A DNA stretch of 64,000 bases from CBDBJK01 sp965206395 (GCA_965206395.1 CBDBJK010000014.1:29144-93143), one strand, 5' to 3'. Counted from the stretch's first letter, positions 28,805-38,020 are shown. Translations and numbers: made by a program. The notes: generated from the sequence alone by a model not told the origin.

Positions 28805-29554
28805 TCAAGTTCTCAGACCACCGACTCGTTCCACCCATAGCTTGACCAGGCGCTCGGCATCAACGCCAACAGCAATCTTCGCATTGGGGTTCTCGCCATA
28901 CCTGCCATAGAATTCTGCGATAGTTTGCCCTCTGGAAAGTAGACTCTGCGTTTCGATCTGCACGTAAGCTTCCTTGAACTCGAATATCGAAGGCTCTATG
29001 GCATAGGCCATCGCGGGTACGTCATTGTACCTGACGCTCCCCGGCGTATGCATTCGCCCAAGTCGCTCGTAGGTTTGTTGGATGAATGGCGTAATTGACT
29101 TCATTAGCCGTGAAGCTGCGGTGTCAGCTTCCCACGCCTTTTGCAGTTGACTCGCTGTAATCTCCACTTGATCGCATACGTCGAGACCAACCTGCACGAC
29201 CTTCGCGCCTGAACGGTACACGATGTCAGCAGCCTGCGAGTCACCCCATATATTCGCGCTAGCCACTGGGGAGACATCGCCCAGGCCATCTTCGCCGTGT
29301 ACGTCTGGAAAGAAGGTTGGTTCGGAAAAATCGAACGGCTTATTCGATCCTTGGTACACGGGAATAGCTGGGCGGTTTGCAGCTTCGAGAATATGCATTG
29401 CGTTGAGCGTGCATTTCTCGACATGGGTATTGCCGAAGACTGTCGTAAGAGCTTCCACTTCAAGCTCAGGGCTTGCCAAGGCCATCAGAATTGCGGCGGC
29501 ATCGTCGATACCAGGGTCAGTATCTATTATTACTCTGTTGGAATACGTCCGCAT
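28805..29554 (-). CDS. Nucleoside hydrolase family protein, internally shortened
   Basis: 249 residues starting MRTYSNRVIIDTDPGIDDAAAI; the DTDPGIDD motif binds the catalytic calcium of inosine-uridine nucleoside hydrolases. The family normally has 300-320 residues. Here HGEDGLG is followed directly by DVSPVASANIWGDSQAADIV, whereas relatives have about 60 residues in between, including the ITLVAIGPLTN-like strand and its glycine-rich turn. The C-terminal His-Asp segment reads VRYNDVPAMAYAIEP, with Asn where His is common. The shortened protein may be inactive or altered. The gene is 51 bp after the FAH-family gene on the same strand. Confidence 0.8.
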   Translation of the reverse strand: MRTYSNRVIIDTDPGIDDAAAILMALASPELEVEALTTVFGNTHVEKCTLNAMHILEAANRPAIPVYQGSNKPFDFSEPTFFPDVHGEDGLGDVSPVASANIWGDSQAADIVYRSGAKVVQVGLDVCDQVEITASQLQKAWEADTAASRLMKSITPFIQQTYERLGRMHTPGSVRYNDVPAMAYAIEPSIFEFKEAYVQIETQSLLSRGQTIAEFYGRYGENPNAKIAVGVDAERLVKLWVERVGGLRT

Positions 29555-29605
29555 CAGGATTTGACCTTTGATCGTGTATATTTGGCTCGATTCATTTGAG
29601 CCTTA

Positions 29606-30551
29606 TTAGAGTGGGCGCTGTCTAGCACCAGGACCTCCTGTCCCTTCGCGTATGTCCTTGGCAGTAAGCTCATCGACTCCCTTAGGCCATCGCCGTTTCA
29701 GTGGATCGTTCACTTGAATCGAGAATCTACCCACTCCTTCAACCTCTATGTCGATGCTATCTCCCTCCTGCATCGCGCCAAGTCCTTGATGGTTAGTCCC
29801 CATAAACAAAATGTCTCCGGGGCTGAAGCTCTCGATGGCACTAACATACTCGATGGATTCAGGGATGGAGTGGGCGAGGTCATCAGTGTTGTAGTTTACA
29901 CGTAGCTCTCCATCCACCCATAGACGCACCTGCAGATGATGGGGGTCCTGGATTTCGTCATTGGTGACAATGCAAGGGCCGATAGGGGCAAAGGTGTCGA
30001 ATGACTTCCAAGGCGAGATCGGCATCTTGGTAGTGTCTCTGGGGCCGCTGCTTCGACCGCCGGTGGGCAGTCTGGCGGATACGTCCACTCCAGCCATGTA
30101 GCCGAATACGTTGTCCATGGCGTCGCTTTGCTTGATGTCCTTACCCGCACTCCCAAATACCAGTACAAGTTCTGCTTCATGGTGGAAGATGTTGACGTCG
30201 TCAGGTGGAAGGATTACGGTCTCGCCTGGACCGATGATGGCCTCCGGGGACTTCAGAAATCCCCACATGGGCGCGGACTCTCTAGCGCCGAACTCACGAA
30301 AGTTGCCGCCCATGCATAAAATTTTGTTGGGTCTGGGCAGTGGCGCGAGGAGCGATACACTTGAGAGCGGCACTGCCTTGCCAGTCGAGGTGCGATAAAT
30401 CGGCGCGGAGAGCATCTATCTGGGTGATGATGGTCTCCATCGCCGCCTGTCCCTCGCGGGCGCCCAGCTTTTCGACCACGTCGCTGATGTCCACTACGCC
30501 GTCGTCTCTCAGCAAACCCGGACGACCGTCATCGAACAAAACGAATTTCAT
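29606..30551 (-). pseudogene. Fumarylacetoacetate hydrolase family protein, frameshifted
   Basis: The N-terminal piece (30551 leftward: MKFVLFDDGRPGLLRDDGVV) and the catalytic piece (to 29606) are in different frames. One extra base near 30385 separates LRADLSHL from TGKAVPLSSVSLLAPLPRPN. The repaired product has about 314 residues, normal for FAH-family hydrolases/isomerases that act on 2,4-dioxo acids. The catalytic part has KILCMGGNF, the metal ligands in DDVNIFHHEAELVLVFG, and VSARLPTGGRSSGPRDTTKM. The second half could in principle start at 30415. In the L-fucose-type oxidative route this family performs the final hydrolysis of a 2,4-diketo acid. The frameshift may be genuine or a sequencing error. 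Confidence 0.82.
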
Positions 30552-30720
30552 TGGAATTCTCCTTCACAATGTCATATGAGACGTGATTTTCCAGATCATA
30601 CTGGCTTCTCTGAAAATTTGAATCTATGGAATATCTCGAACTATACCACGTTTGAGATGTTGTCGCAGTTCCAAAAATCGCCTATCCTTACAAATAATAA
30701 CGACAAGGATTTACCAACCA

Positions 30721-31461
30721 ATGAAAAAACTTGATGGCAAGACGGCTATTGTCACAGGGGCAAGCAGAGGAATCGGAAAAGCGATTGCTATCATGTTTGG
30801 AAATGAAGGCGCGAACGTAGTAGCCACCGCACGAACTAAACAGGCAATCGATGTGCTTGCTCTCGATATCGTCCAATCAGAGGGCATTGCAATTGGCGTA
30901 GTGGCTGACCTTAGCGTAGACTCCGATGTCCAACGTATCGCAGATGAAACGATGGCTAAGTTCGGACGGATCGACATTCTCGTGAACAACGCAGGAATAA
31001 TCCATCCGCGCGTCAACCTTGTAGACTTTGATTTCGACCTCTGGAGAAAGGTCATCGCCGTAAACCTTGAAGCTGCTGCCCTGCTGACGAAGTATTGCCT
31101 GCCAAGCATGATCGAGAATGGATACGGGAAGATCATTAACATTTCGAGCATCGGCGGAAGGAAAGGATCGAAGGGTCGTAGAGCATATCGGGCCACCAAA
31201 GCTGCTCTCATCAGCCTGACTGAAAGTGTGGCGGCAGAGGTGAAACCATATGGCATCGATGTGAATTGTATCTGCCCGGGCGGAGTCGACACCGAGGGGT
31301 ACAGAGAAGCCTTTGAAAACAGAGGCAAGGCAGACGATCCCAATTTGATGGCCCCTGAAGAAATCGCGAAATTGGCGGTCTTCCTGTCATCGGGCGACAG
31401 CTCGTCAATCACCGGCACGGCGATAGACGCATTTGGGGGCAAGAACCCTCTATTTGCCTGA
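30721..31461 (+). CDS. Short-chain dehydrogenase/reductase (SDR)
   Basis: A 246-residue classical SDR: NAD(P)-binding TGASRGIGKA near residue 12, LVNNAGI, the catalytic Ser in INISSIGG, and YRATK for the Tyr-Lys pair. The C-terminal part reads CPGGVDTEGY and IDAFGGKN. The ATG at 30721 is preferred to an upstream in-frame ATG because the protein then begins MKKLDGKTAIVTG as in relatives. It is divergent from the FAH gene and first of a three-gene set with another SDR and an enolase-superfamily enzyme. In that setting it could oxidise a sugar or 2-keto-3-deoxy sugar acid. The substrate is inferred from neighbours only. Confidence 0.9.
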   Translation: MKKLDGKTAIVTGASRGIGKAIAIMFGNEGANVVATARTKQAIDVLALDIVQSEGIAIGVVADLSVDSDVQRIADETMAKFGRIDILVNNAGIIHPRVNLVDFDFDLWRKVIAVNLEAAALLTKYCLPSMIENGYGKIINISSIGGRKGSKGRRAYRATKAALISLTESVAAEVKPYGIDVNCICPGGVDTEGYREAFENRGKADDPNLMAPEEIAKLAVFLSSGDSSSITGTAIDAFGGKNPLFA

Positions 31462-31556
31462 AGTGCAACCATGCCAGTGTTTCGCCGGATACAGACATAT
31501 CCGTACTCTTGCATACGATTACATTACTCTCGATCAAATAGAAGGAGGCGTCTAAC

Positions 31557-32375
31557 ATGGACTTAGGACTACAGGGAAAGTATGCGTTGGTTGCTGGCGG
31601 AGGTCGGGGCATTGGCAAGGCCATTGCGCTGGACTTGGCCCGCGAGGGAGTCGATGTGGCTATCGCCTCCCGCACGCTAGAGCAGTTGCAGGAAACCGCA
31701 AGAGAAATCGAGGATCAGACGGGCAGACGTGTCATTCCCCTCGTGGTTGATGTGACCAAACGGGAGCAGGTTGATCGAATGACGGAAGAGGCCGCGACCA
31801 GACTGGGAGGGTTGCACATCCTGGTCAACAGTGCCTCGCTGCCGGGAGGTTCTCCCTCGGCTGTTGGCCCGATAGAAACCCTCGATGATGACGAGTTGTT
31901 GTCTGATTTCGATGTGAAATACGTGGGAGCATTACGCTGCGCCCGCGCTGCCATTCCATACCTGAAAGAACAGGGCTGGGGCCGCATTATCAATATCAGT
32001 GGAGCCAACGCCCGCCGGGCAGGAAACCTCAGCGGCGGAGCACGCAACACTTCTCTGGTGCATCTGACCAAGACCCTGGCTGTGCAATTGGGCCACTTCG
32101 GAATTACTGTCAACTGCATCCATCCAGGCACCACCCGTACCGAGCGCACGCCCGGTACGCTTGCCGCTCGCGCCACACAGCTTGGTATATCCCCTGAGGA
32201 GGTGGAGCAGCAGGACTTCGCCCCCGGTTCTCCCGCCGGCAACTCAATTGGTCGAATGGTAGATGCCTCTGAGATTGCATATCTGACGACGTTCCTGGCA
32301 TCCGACAAGGCATGGGCTGTCACAGGCGAGCTTGTGGGGGCCACCGGCGGTTCTGGCAGTTCGGTCTATTATTAA
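31557..32375 (+). CDS. SDR-family protein lacking the YxxxK pair
   Basis: 272 residues with a normal Rossmann start (MDLGLQGKYALVAGGGRGIG) and LVNSASLPGG in place of NNAG. The Ser region is IINISGANARRAG. Where the catalytic Tyr-x-x-x-Lys should be, the sequence runs SGGARNTSLVHLTKTLA, so by alignment with the neighbouring SDR both Tyr and Lys are replaced (Gly and Asn). Some SDR subgroups share this pattern, so it may use another chemistry or act as a binding protein. AGGAGG lies upstream. It ends 10 bp before the enolase-superfamily gene, so the two are surely co-transcribed. Confidence 0.88.
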   Translation: MDLGLQGKYALVAGGGRGIGKAIALDLAREGVDVAIASRTLEQLQETAREIEDQTGRRVIPLVVDVTKREQVDRMTEEAATRLGGLHILVNSASLPGGSPSAVGPIETLDDDELLSDFDVKYVGALRCARAAIPYLKEQGWGRIINISGANARRAGNLSGGARNTSLVHLTKTLAVQLGHFGITVNCIHPGTTRTERTPGTLAARATQLGISPEEVEQQDFAPGSPAGNSIGRMVDASEIAYLTTFLASDKAWAVTGELVGATGGSGSSVYY

Positions 32376-32385
32376 AGGCGCGACT

Positions 32386-33501
32386 ATGAAAATCACAGAT
32401 ATACGAATAGAGGTGATCAGCCGAGAGTTGCCAGCGACCGGCCTTGCCTCGGACCTTGGCCGATTCTCAGGCGTGGTAGAGCAGGGCGGACTCCGAGTAT
32501 TTACGGATGAGGGAATAGAGGGTAACGCCTTCGTAGGCCAGTTCCGACAAGGTGGTCACCCGCTCTTTGGCCCCATACTCAATGTGCTCAAGCCGGAACT
32601 CCTGGGACGCGACCCCGCAGAACGAGAATGGCTCTGGAGTCGGCTTGCAATTCTTCGCGGTCGTCGAGGATTGCCAATGACGTCGTGGGCGCCTGTGGAT
32701 GTCGCGTTATGGGACATTGCAGGCAAGGCGTCGGGCATGCCGGTATACAAGCTTTTGGGCGTCCAGCGTCACCAAGCAGAGGTGTACGCGACGTATCCAC
32801 CAAGACATGAAGCGCCAGAGGGCTACGTAACTGAAGCGGAGGAGATAGTCTCTCAGGGCTTTCGTGCATACAAGATTCACCCTGGTGTTATGAGCGCTCG
32901 TGATGTCATCGAGATGGTGGGCAGAGTGCGGAGCGTGGTGGGAGACGACTTCCGACTGATGCTCGATCCTAACGGTGGGTACGGCTTCCGCAAGGCGCTG
33001 GAGATTGGCAGGGCGCTGGACGACAACGGCTTCTATTGGTACGAAGACCCGGTGCCCTGGAGCGACTACGATGCTATTGCCGAACTTAGCCAGAGATTGG
33101 ACGTGCCGCTTTGCATGAGCGATTCTCCCGAATTGCAGTTCTCGAATGGCGCGCAATTGATAAGGTTGCAGGCAGCCAGTCTAGTACGCGGTACTGCTGC
33201 CAAACTCGGTATTACGGGGCTGAAGAAGCTCTGCTCGCTTGCCGAGGGATTTGGGATGAACTGCGAAATCGGCACCGCCGGTAATTCACTGTTGCAGGCA
33301 GCCAATCTACACGTAATCCTTTCGGTCAAGAACTGCGACTTTTTCGAATACTGGATGCCACAGTCGGCGCATCAGTTTGGCTTGGTCGAGGACATAAAGC
33401 TGAACGAGCAAGGAGTGTTAGAAGCGCCCACGTCACCGGGTCTTGGGTACGAGTTGGACTGGGACTGGATCGAGCATCACAAAGTGGCGACGCTTGAGTA
33501 G
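32386..33501 (+). CDS. Enolase-superfamily (mandelate racemase/muconate lactonizing) enzyme
   Basis: 371 residues. The N-terminal capping domain (MKITDIRIEVISRELPATG) is followed by the modified TIM barrel with the acid ligands of the superfamily: LMLDPNGGY, YEDPVPW and CMSDSP, the base region AYKIHPG, and IGTAGNSLL. The start at 32386 is used because the family starts with MKITDI. These enzymes remove a proton alpha to a carboxylate; dehydration of a sugar acid is the most common activity in such clusters. With SDRs, an FAH-family hydrolase and an amidohydrolase nearby, an L-fuconate/rhamnonate-type dehydratase is plausible but unproven. Confidence 0.88.
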   Translation: MKITDIRIEVISRELPATGLASDLGRFSGVVEQGGLRVFTDEGIEGNAFVGQFRQGGHPLFGPILNVLKPELLGRDPAEREWLWSRLAILRGRRGLPMTSWAPVDVALWDIAGKASGMPVYKLLGVQRHQAEVYATYPPRHEAPEGYVTEAEEIVSQGFRAYKIHPGVMSARDVIEMVGRVRSVVGDDFRLMLDPNGGYGFRKALEIGRALDDNGFYWYEDPVPWSDYDAIAELSQRLDVPLCMSDSPELQFSNGAQLIRLQAASLVRGTAAKLGITGLKKLCSLAEGFGMNCEIGTAGNSLLQAANLHVILSVKNCDFFEYWMPQSAHQFGLVEDIKLNEQGVLEAPTSPGLGYELDWDWIEHHKVATLE

Positions 33502-33567
33502 GACCTATTGTTTGCCCACGTAGGAATCCGAGGCACTGGCGTCCGAATGGTGGCTGGCGGTAGTTTC

Positions 33568-34509
33568 TTATGCCTCAGACACGAGCGGCAGCCCGTTTTC
33601 GTGTCGCACGTCGTTGATGATTTCGAGGACACGTTCGCGAAAAGGCGCATATTCCAATTCGAACTCCTCACGCAGGCGGCTATTATCGACCAGATATGTG
33701 CCGGACTTTTCAAGGCCTCCTTCATCGTCAAAGATTATCTGGGCATCCGGGATAAATTCTCGCACCATGTCAGCAAGTGCTCCCATGCTTATCGCCGTGC
33801 CACCGGAGTTATAGAGCGAATAGTTCGTGGAGTCGGCCAGTGTGACGCGAACGAAGGCTTCAGCTATATCCTCGACATGGATTGGCAGGCGCGTGATGGA
33901 TTTGAAAGGAAAGCGGATGCTCTCACCTCTTGCGGGCAAAGTTATGCATTGAGCATGATCGGTAGAGCCTCGCACTTTATCGGGGCCGGTCACGTTGGCC
34001 GGGCGGATGCCAGTAATAGACATTCCATAGTTTTGGATATACTGCTGGGCCTGGAACTCGTTGAATATCTTGTGAACGGCGTACTGGCTCGTGCCATGGG
34101 TTGGGTCATCCTCGTTCACCAGCCTCTCGCCGAAGTGACTCTGCTGACCGCTGACCGCGATGGAACTGGCATAAACTACCCTCTTGATTCCACACAGCCG
34201 CGCCGCCTCGAAGCAGTTGTCCATCCCCAGAATGTTCAGCCGCATGTTGAAATGAGGATTCTCTTCGCCGCCTCCAAGGAGGTAGGCCAGATTCATGATA
34301 CGGTCTGGCTTCGCCTCTATGATTGTTTTCATTACGTCCTCGAACCGAGTGACGTCGCCCCTGACGAATTGCACCTGGTTTTCCATGCCAGAGAGAGACG
34401 CTGCCCCAGACGTGATGTCCATGCAGACAACGCTTTCGCCTCTTTCAACGAGTCGCCGAATGACTCGCGGGCCAATAAATCCAGCGCCACCCATAACCAG
34501 TACAGTCAT
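33568..34509 (-). CDS. NAD-dependent epimerase/dehydratase family protein
   Basis: 313 residues of the extended SDR type. The nucleotide loop is MTVLVMGGAGFIGPRVIRRL, followed by CMDIT, a Ser-containing VVYASSIAVSG, and the catalytic QYAVHK (Tyr-x-x-x-Lys). The C-terminal substrate domain includes VTGPDKVRGSTDHAQCI. It would epimerise or dehydrogenate a sugar or nucleotide sugar. It is the last gene of a minus-strand set behind CinA and an amidohydrolase, and converges with the enolase-superfamily gene. Confidence 0.88.
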   Translation of the reverse strand: MTVLVMGGAGFIGPRVIRRLVERGESVVCMDITSGAASLSGMENQVQFVRGDVTRFEDVMKTIIEAKPDRIMNLAYLLGGGEENPHFNMRLNILGMDNCFEAARLCGIKRVVYASSIAVSGQQSHFGERLVNEDDPTHGTSQYAVHKIFNEFQAQQYIQNYGMSITGIRPANVTGPDKVRGSTDHAQCITLPARGESIRFPFKSITRLPIHVEDIAEAFVRVTLADSTNYSLYNSGGTAISMGALADMVREFIPDAQIIFDDEGGLEKSGTYLVDNSRLREEFELEYAPFRERVLEIINDVRHENGLPLVSEA

Positions 34510-34568
34510 TTCACTTGCCTCCTGCTAATTGGTAGAGACCTGAAAAGTGGGTTTAGTCGATGCTTCAG

Positions 34569-35582
34569 CTATCGGCTGCTCGCTAGCCGGTACGCCTTCG
34601 CAGCAGTGTCGTGAAATAGAGCAGCCCTTTCATGCGGTGAAAAGCTTTCAGAGACGCGCTTGAAGGCGTTCCACATGACGTTATAGGAATATGAGATCTT
34701 GTCAACCGGGAAGTTGCTCTCGAACATACAGCGGTCTACACCGAACTGGTCGATACAATGTTGAAAGTAGGGAGCCATAGTATCGGCTAGCTCAATCGAA
34801 CCTGGCGGGGCGTCTTGCTCGTGCCAGCTATTACCATAGTTTGGCATTCCCAACCCGCCAAGCTTTACTACCACGTTGGGCGAAGTCGCCAGGGCCGCAA
34901 TATCCTGCTTCCACTGCTGAAACACCTCTTCCCGTTTACTGGCATAAGGGCCAACGCCAAGAGGGCCGCCAATATGGTTCAGGATAATGGTCACTTCTGG
35001 GAAGGCCTTTGCCAGGTCTGTTAAGTCCGCAATCTGAGCGTGATACATCCAGGCGTCGAAACTCAAGCCATACTTTTCCAGATTCGCAAACCCCTCCCTG
35101 AACTTTGAATCCAAAAGCAGCCCTTCGGGAGGGTTTCTAGAGGATATTACGTCGGAATTCGCATCCCAGGTAGAGATGTATCTGATCCCTCGGAATCGGT
35201 TAGCGCTAGCGGCCAGGTGTGCTTCCAGCACCGGCGCCACAGCGTCGCCAAGGGTAAGGTCTGCATATCCGACGATGCCCGCGATGACAGCGGATTTACC
35301 ATGCTGCCCGCTCGCGCTCTGGTCTGCAACGCCTTGCACGAACTCAGTCTCGCCAATGGGCTGCATCTCCACAGGTCCGTCCTTCCGATACATCGACGAG
35401 CATTCCACGAACACTGTCTGAACAATATTGTGGCCTGATCCAGTGTCACCGAGCAGGTCTTCAAGTAGATAGCGATTGTTGGGGCGCTCCCACAGATGGT
35501 GGTGTGGGTCGCAGATGGGCAGACCGGGATCAATCGGGTCTTCTACGGTTAAAGCCAGCCATGCTTCACGCTGAGTCGTCAT
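34569..35582 (-). CDS. Amidohydrolase 2 family (lactonase-like) TIM-barrel hydrolase
   Basis: 337 residues. The metal-site motif CDPHHHLWE near residue 25 (HxH), ILNHIGGPLG and FESNFPVD near the end are typical of the COG3618 group, which includes L-fuconolactonase, L-rhamnono-lactonase and the lignin lactonase LigI. No signal peptide, so cytosolic. It starts 12 bp downstream of the CinA gene, so they share a transcript. In a sugar oxidation route it would open the lactone made by the sugar dehydrogenase before the dehydratase acts. That role is inferred from context. Confidence 0.87.
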   Translation of the reverse strand: MTTQREAWLALTVEDPIDPGLPICDPHHHLWERPNNRYLLEDLLGDTGSGHNIVQTVFVECSSMYRKDGPVEMQPIGETEFVQGVADQSASGQHGKSAVIAGIVGYADLTLGDAVAPVLEAHLAASANRFRGIRYISTWDANSDVISSRNPPEGLLLDSKFREGFANLEKYGLSFDAWMYHAQIADLTDLAKAFPEVTIILNHIGGPLGVGPYASKREEVFQQWKQDIAALATSPNVVVKLGGLGMPNYGNSWHEQDAPPGSIELADTMAPYFQHCIDQFGVDRCMFESNFPVDKISYSYNVMWNAFKRVSESFSPHERAALFHDTAAKAYRLASSR

Positions 35583-35594
35583 GTCGCCCCCTTC

Positions 35595-36089
35595 TTAATT
35601 GCCTCTGGATTTTTGGATACAACTTTCTAACAAACTAAAAGCCGCGCTGGTAAAAGCCCACATATTAGCCTCACGGTCGTTGTCACCCGTCTCCAGGGTG
35701 ATGACGCGCTCGACGGGGCCTGAGACGGCGATACAGGCGTGGCCCGCGTCGTCGCCATACCGATTTCCTGTTGGGCCGCTAGCTCCGGTCTCACTCAGTC
35801 CCCAGGTTGTGCCGTGCAATTCACGTATAGTACGAGCATTGAGTGTGGCATAGGGTTCGCTGCTCGCCCGAATATCGACCATAGCGTCATCTGGAACACC
35901 AAGCAACCCTTTCTGGGCCACACGGGTATAGACAACCGCTCCGCCGACGTAATAGGCTGAGGCTCCCGGCACGGCTACAAGGGAGGCTGAGAGCAGACCT
36001 CCGCAGGAAGACTCGGATACAGAAATGGTCTGCTGATATTGCTTTAACAACTCGCCAACCGACGCTGCCAGCGAATTCAGGTTCGTCAT
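35595..36089 (-). CDS. CinA C-terminal domain (nicotinamide-nucleotide amidase-like)
   Basis: 164 residues consisting only of the CinA C-terminal domain: VSESSCGGLLSASLVAVPGA with the catalytic Ser, YYVGGAVVY, and SETGASGPTGNRYGDDAG. The N-terminal COG1058 domain of full CinA is absent, as in E. coli PncC-type single-domain proteins. Typical activity is deamidation of NMN to nicotinate mononucleotide in pyridine-nucleotide recycling. Catabolic clusters in related genomes often hold diverged copies, so a different amide may be the substrate. It is the first gene of the minus-strand set leading to the amidohydrolase and epimerase. Confidence 0.85.
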   Translation of the reverse strand: MTNLNSLAASVGELLKQYQQTISVSESSCGGLLSASLVAVPGASAYYVGGAVVYTRVAQKGLLGVPDDAMVDIRASSEPYATLNARTIRELHGTTWGLSETGASGPTGNRYGDDAGHACIAVSGPVERVITLETGDNDREANMWAFTSAAFSLLESCIQKSRGN

Positions 36090-36260
36090 AAATTCCTCCC
36101 GTCAATAATCATCTAGCTGGAAATCGCGTATCGCTAGTTTACCTCAGTTAGGGTTCATTCGGATAGCGCGCTTGACGGCAGCCAGCATACGCAAATACAA
36201 TCGCCATCGACGACGATGGGAAAGAGGAATCGTGTCAATACACACAAAGGAGTTAGCGCT

Positions 36261-37187
36261 ATGGGAGATAAGCTAGAAGGAAAGGTAGCCATAGTCACAG
36301 GCGCAGGGCGCGGCATCGCTAAAGGAATTGCGTTGCTCATGGGACAGGAAGGAGCCAAGGTTGTGGTCGCCGACCTCGGCGGGTCTGTAGAAGGCGAGGG
36401 TTCAAGTAATGCACCAGCACAGTTGGTGGCTGACGAGATCAACGCCGCAGGCGGTCAAGCAATACCCCACTTCGGCGACGTATCCAAGTGGGACGACGCC
36501 GAAGATATGGTTCGCACGGCAATACACACCTGGGACAAGTTGGATATCCTGGTTAACGTAGCGGGAATCCTGCGCGAGCGCATGGTGTTCAACATGACAG
36601 AAGAAGAGTGGGATGATGTCATTCGCGTGCATCTGAAAGGCACCTTCGCAACCACGCACTTTGCATCCATCCACTGGCGTCAGCGTCGGGAGTATGGACG
36701 GCTCATCAACTTTACGTCGAGTGCAGGCATCGATGGCAGCCCTGGGCAGCCCAATTACGCGGCGGCCAAGGCAGGTATCATTGGCTTTACTCGTAGCTGC
36801 GCCAACGCATTGTTTAGATATAACGTCACAGCCAACTCTATCGCGCCGAGCGCATCCACCCGTATGACCGACAGAGGATTGGCATCTGCCGCCCAGATGA
36901 GAGAGGGTGGAACAGGGCCAACGTCCGAGAGGGAAGCAGGCACGGAGCGAGACCCGTCAAACGTAGCCCCCGCAGTGGTATTCTTGGCAAGTGAGGCGGC
37001 GGGCAACATCTCTGGCAGGATCATTGCAGCCGGTGGCTACCACATAGGACTCTACTCGGAGCGCGAGCAGGTAAAGCACATCTACAGCGACGGCCCCTGG
37101 GACATGGATCATCTGTTTGAAGTCTTTCCCAACACTTTAGGAGAGGGCTTGACGCTTCCTGAAGGGCGTGTCCAGGGAGGCGCATGA
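36261..37187 (+). CDS. SDR, (3R)-hydroxyacyl-CoA dehydrogenase-like
   Basis: 308 residues. TGAGRGIAKGIALLM and the following VVVADLGGSVEGEGSS resemble the dehydrogenase part of peroxisomal multifunctional enzyme type 2 and related bacterial SDRs. LVNVAGILRERMVFNMTEEE, the Ser in NFTSSAGIDG and NYAAAK (Tyr-x-x-x-Lys) complete the active site. A C-terminal tail of about 45 residues extends beyond the core. The ATG at 36261 has AAGGAG 9 nt upstream. Its likely role is oxidation of a 3-hydroxyacyl-CoA or a related alcohol, in keeping with the thiolase/DUF35 pair nearby. Confidence 0.88.
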   Translation: MGDKLEGKVAIVTGAGRGIAKGIALLMGQEGAKVVVADLGGSVEGEGSSNAPAQLVADEINAAGGQAIPHFGDVSKWDDAEDMVRTAIHTWDKLDILVNVAGILRERMVFNMTEEEWDDVIRVHLKGTFATTHFASIHWRQRREYGRLINFTSSAGIDGSPGQPNYAAAKAGIIGFTRSCANALFRYNVTANSIAPSASTRMTDRGLASAAQMREGGTGPTSEREAGTERDPSNVAPAVVFLASEAAGNISGRIIAAGGYHIGLYSEREQVKHIYSDGPWDMDHLFEVFPNTLGEGLTLPEGRVQGGA

Positions 37188-37300
37188 CACAAAGTCTGTT
37201 TAACAATGGCGGGAACCAGTATGTTGGCCTTCCCAGTCGCCACATATCATGAGTTTAGACTTTGTTATCACGTCAGTACGTTGTGGATCGGCTTCGACGA

Positions 37301-38020
37301 CTACGCAAGGAGCTTGTCCGCAAGGTCTGGGAAGTCCTTTGCGCTGATGTCAAAGTCAGAACTCGCAGATGTTGGGTCAAATACGCTGGTTGTACCAGAT
37401 ATCTCGGTTTCGCGATAGACGTACGCCGAGCGGAGGCCCGCAGCCATCGCACCCTGGAGATCCCCAGGGTGTGCGGCTACCATCATTGTCTGCGACGGTT
37501 CTAGCCTCAGCAGCCTGGTCGCTGTTTGATAGGCCTCGGCATCGGTCTTGTAATGCCCCAGGAACTCGCAGGAAAGTATCCCGTCCCAGGTGATGCCATT
37601 GTACTTAGAGCAGTCTACGGCTATAGACCAGCTCAGCACCGTGAGCACGACAACGGTGTAACGACTCCGCAACCTCTCAATCGCTTCGGAAGCATCGGGC
37701 CATGCCCTGAGTCGGTGCCACACGTCGTTTAGTTCATCACGTTCCGAGCCCGAAAGGGACAGCGATGGATGATCCACCAGTACGTCGTCCAGTACACGGC
37801 GGTGTAACTGGTCCGCGTTCATCCATGGGAGTTCCCCAGACCGGACCTGACCCAGCATCTGGAACATGCCCCTGCGCCATTCCGAGGCGAACCGAGATAC
37901 GTCCAGGTCTGCTCCCTGGTTGGCGGCCAGCCTGCCAAGCTCGGCCTCAATCGCGCCTCGCCAGTCGAAGACCGTGCCGCCCACATCAAAAGTTAAGGCC
38001 TTGATGCTGGAAAGATCCAC
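37301..38020 (-). CDS. HAD-superfamily hydrolase, (S)-2-haloacid dehalogenase-like
   Basis: 239 residues. The nucleophile Asp is in ALTFDVGGTVFDWRG, followed by TVVVLTVLSWSIAV (motif II region; a Ser/Thr is usual there), KTDAEAYQTA with the conserved Lys, and MVAAHPGDLQGAMAAGLRSA (motif IV-like), matching haloacid dehalogenase type II proteins in length and order. The usual Tyr after Asp (FDxYGT) is replaced by Gly. It could be a dehalogenase or a phosphatase. It follows the thiolase gene on the minus strand with an 86-bp gap. Confidence 0.85.
   Translation of the reverse strand: MDLSSIKALTFDVGGTVFDWRGAIEAELGRLAANQGADLDVSRFASEWRRGMFQMLGQVRSGELPWMNADQLHRRVLDDVLVDHPSLSLSGSERDELNDVWHRLRAWPDASEAIERLRSRYTVVVLTVLSWSIAVDCSKYNGITWDGILSCEFLGHYKTDAEAYQTATRLLRLEPSQTMMVAAHPGDLQGAMAAGLRSAYVYRETEISGTTSVFDPTSASSDFDISAKDFPDLADKLLA

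Noticed and set aside
33508..34614. 368-codon plus-strand frame
   Set aside because: Antisense to a clear epimerase/dehydratase with GGAGFIG and YAVHK motifs; composition is that of a shadow frame.
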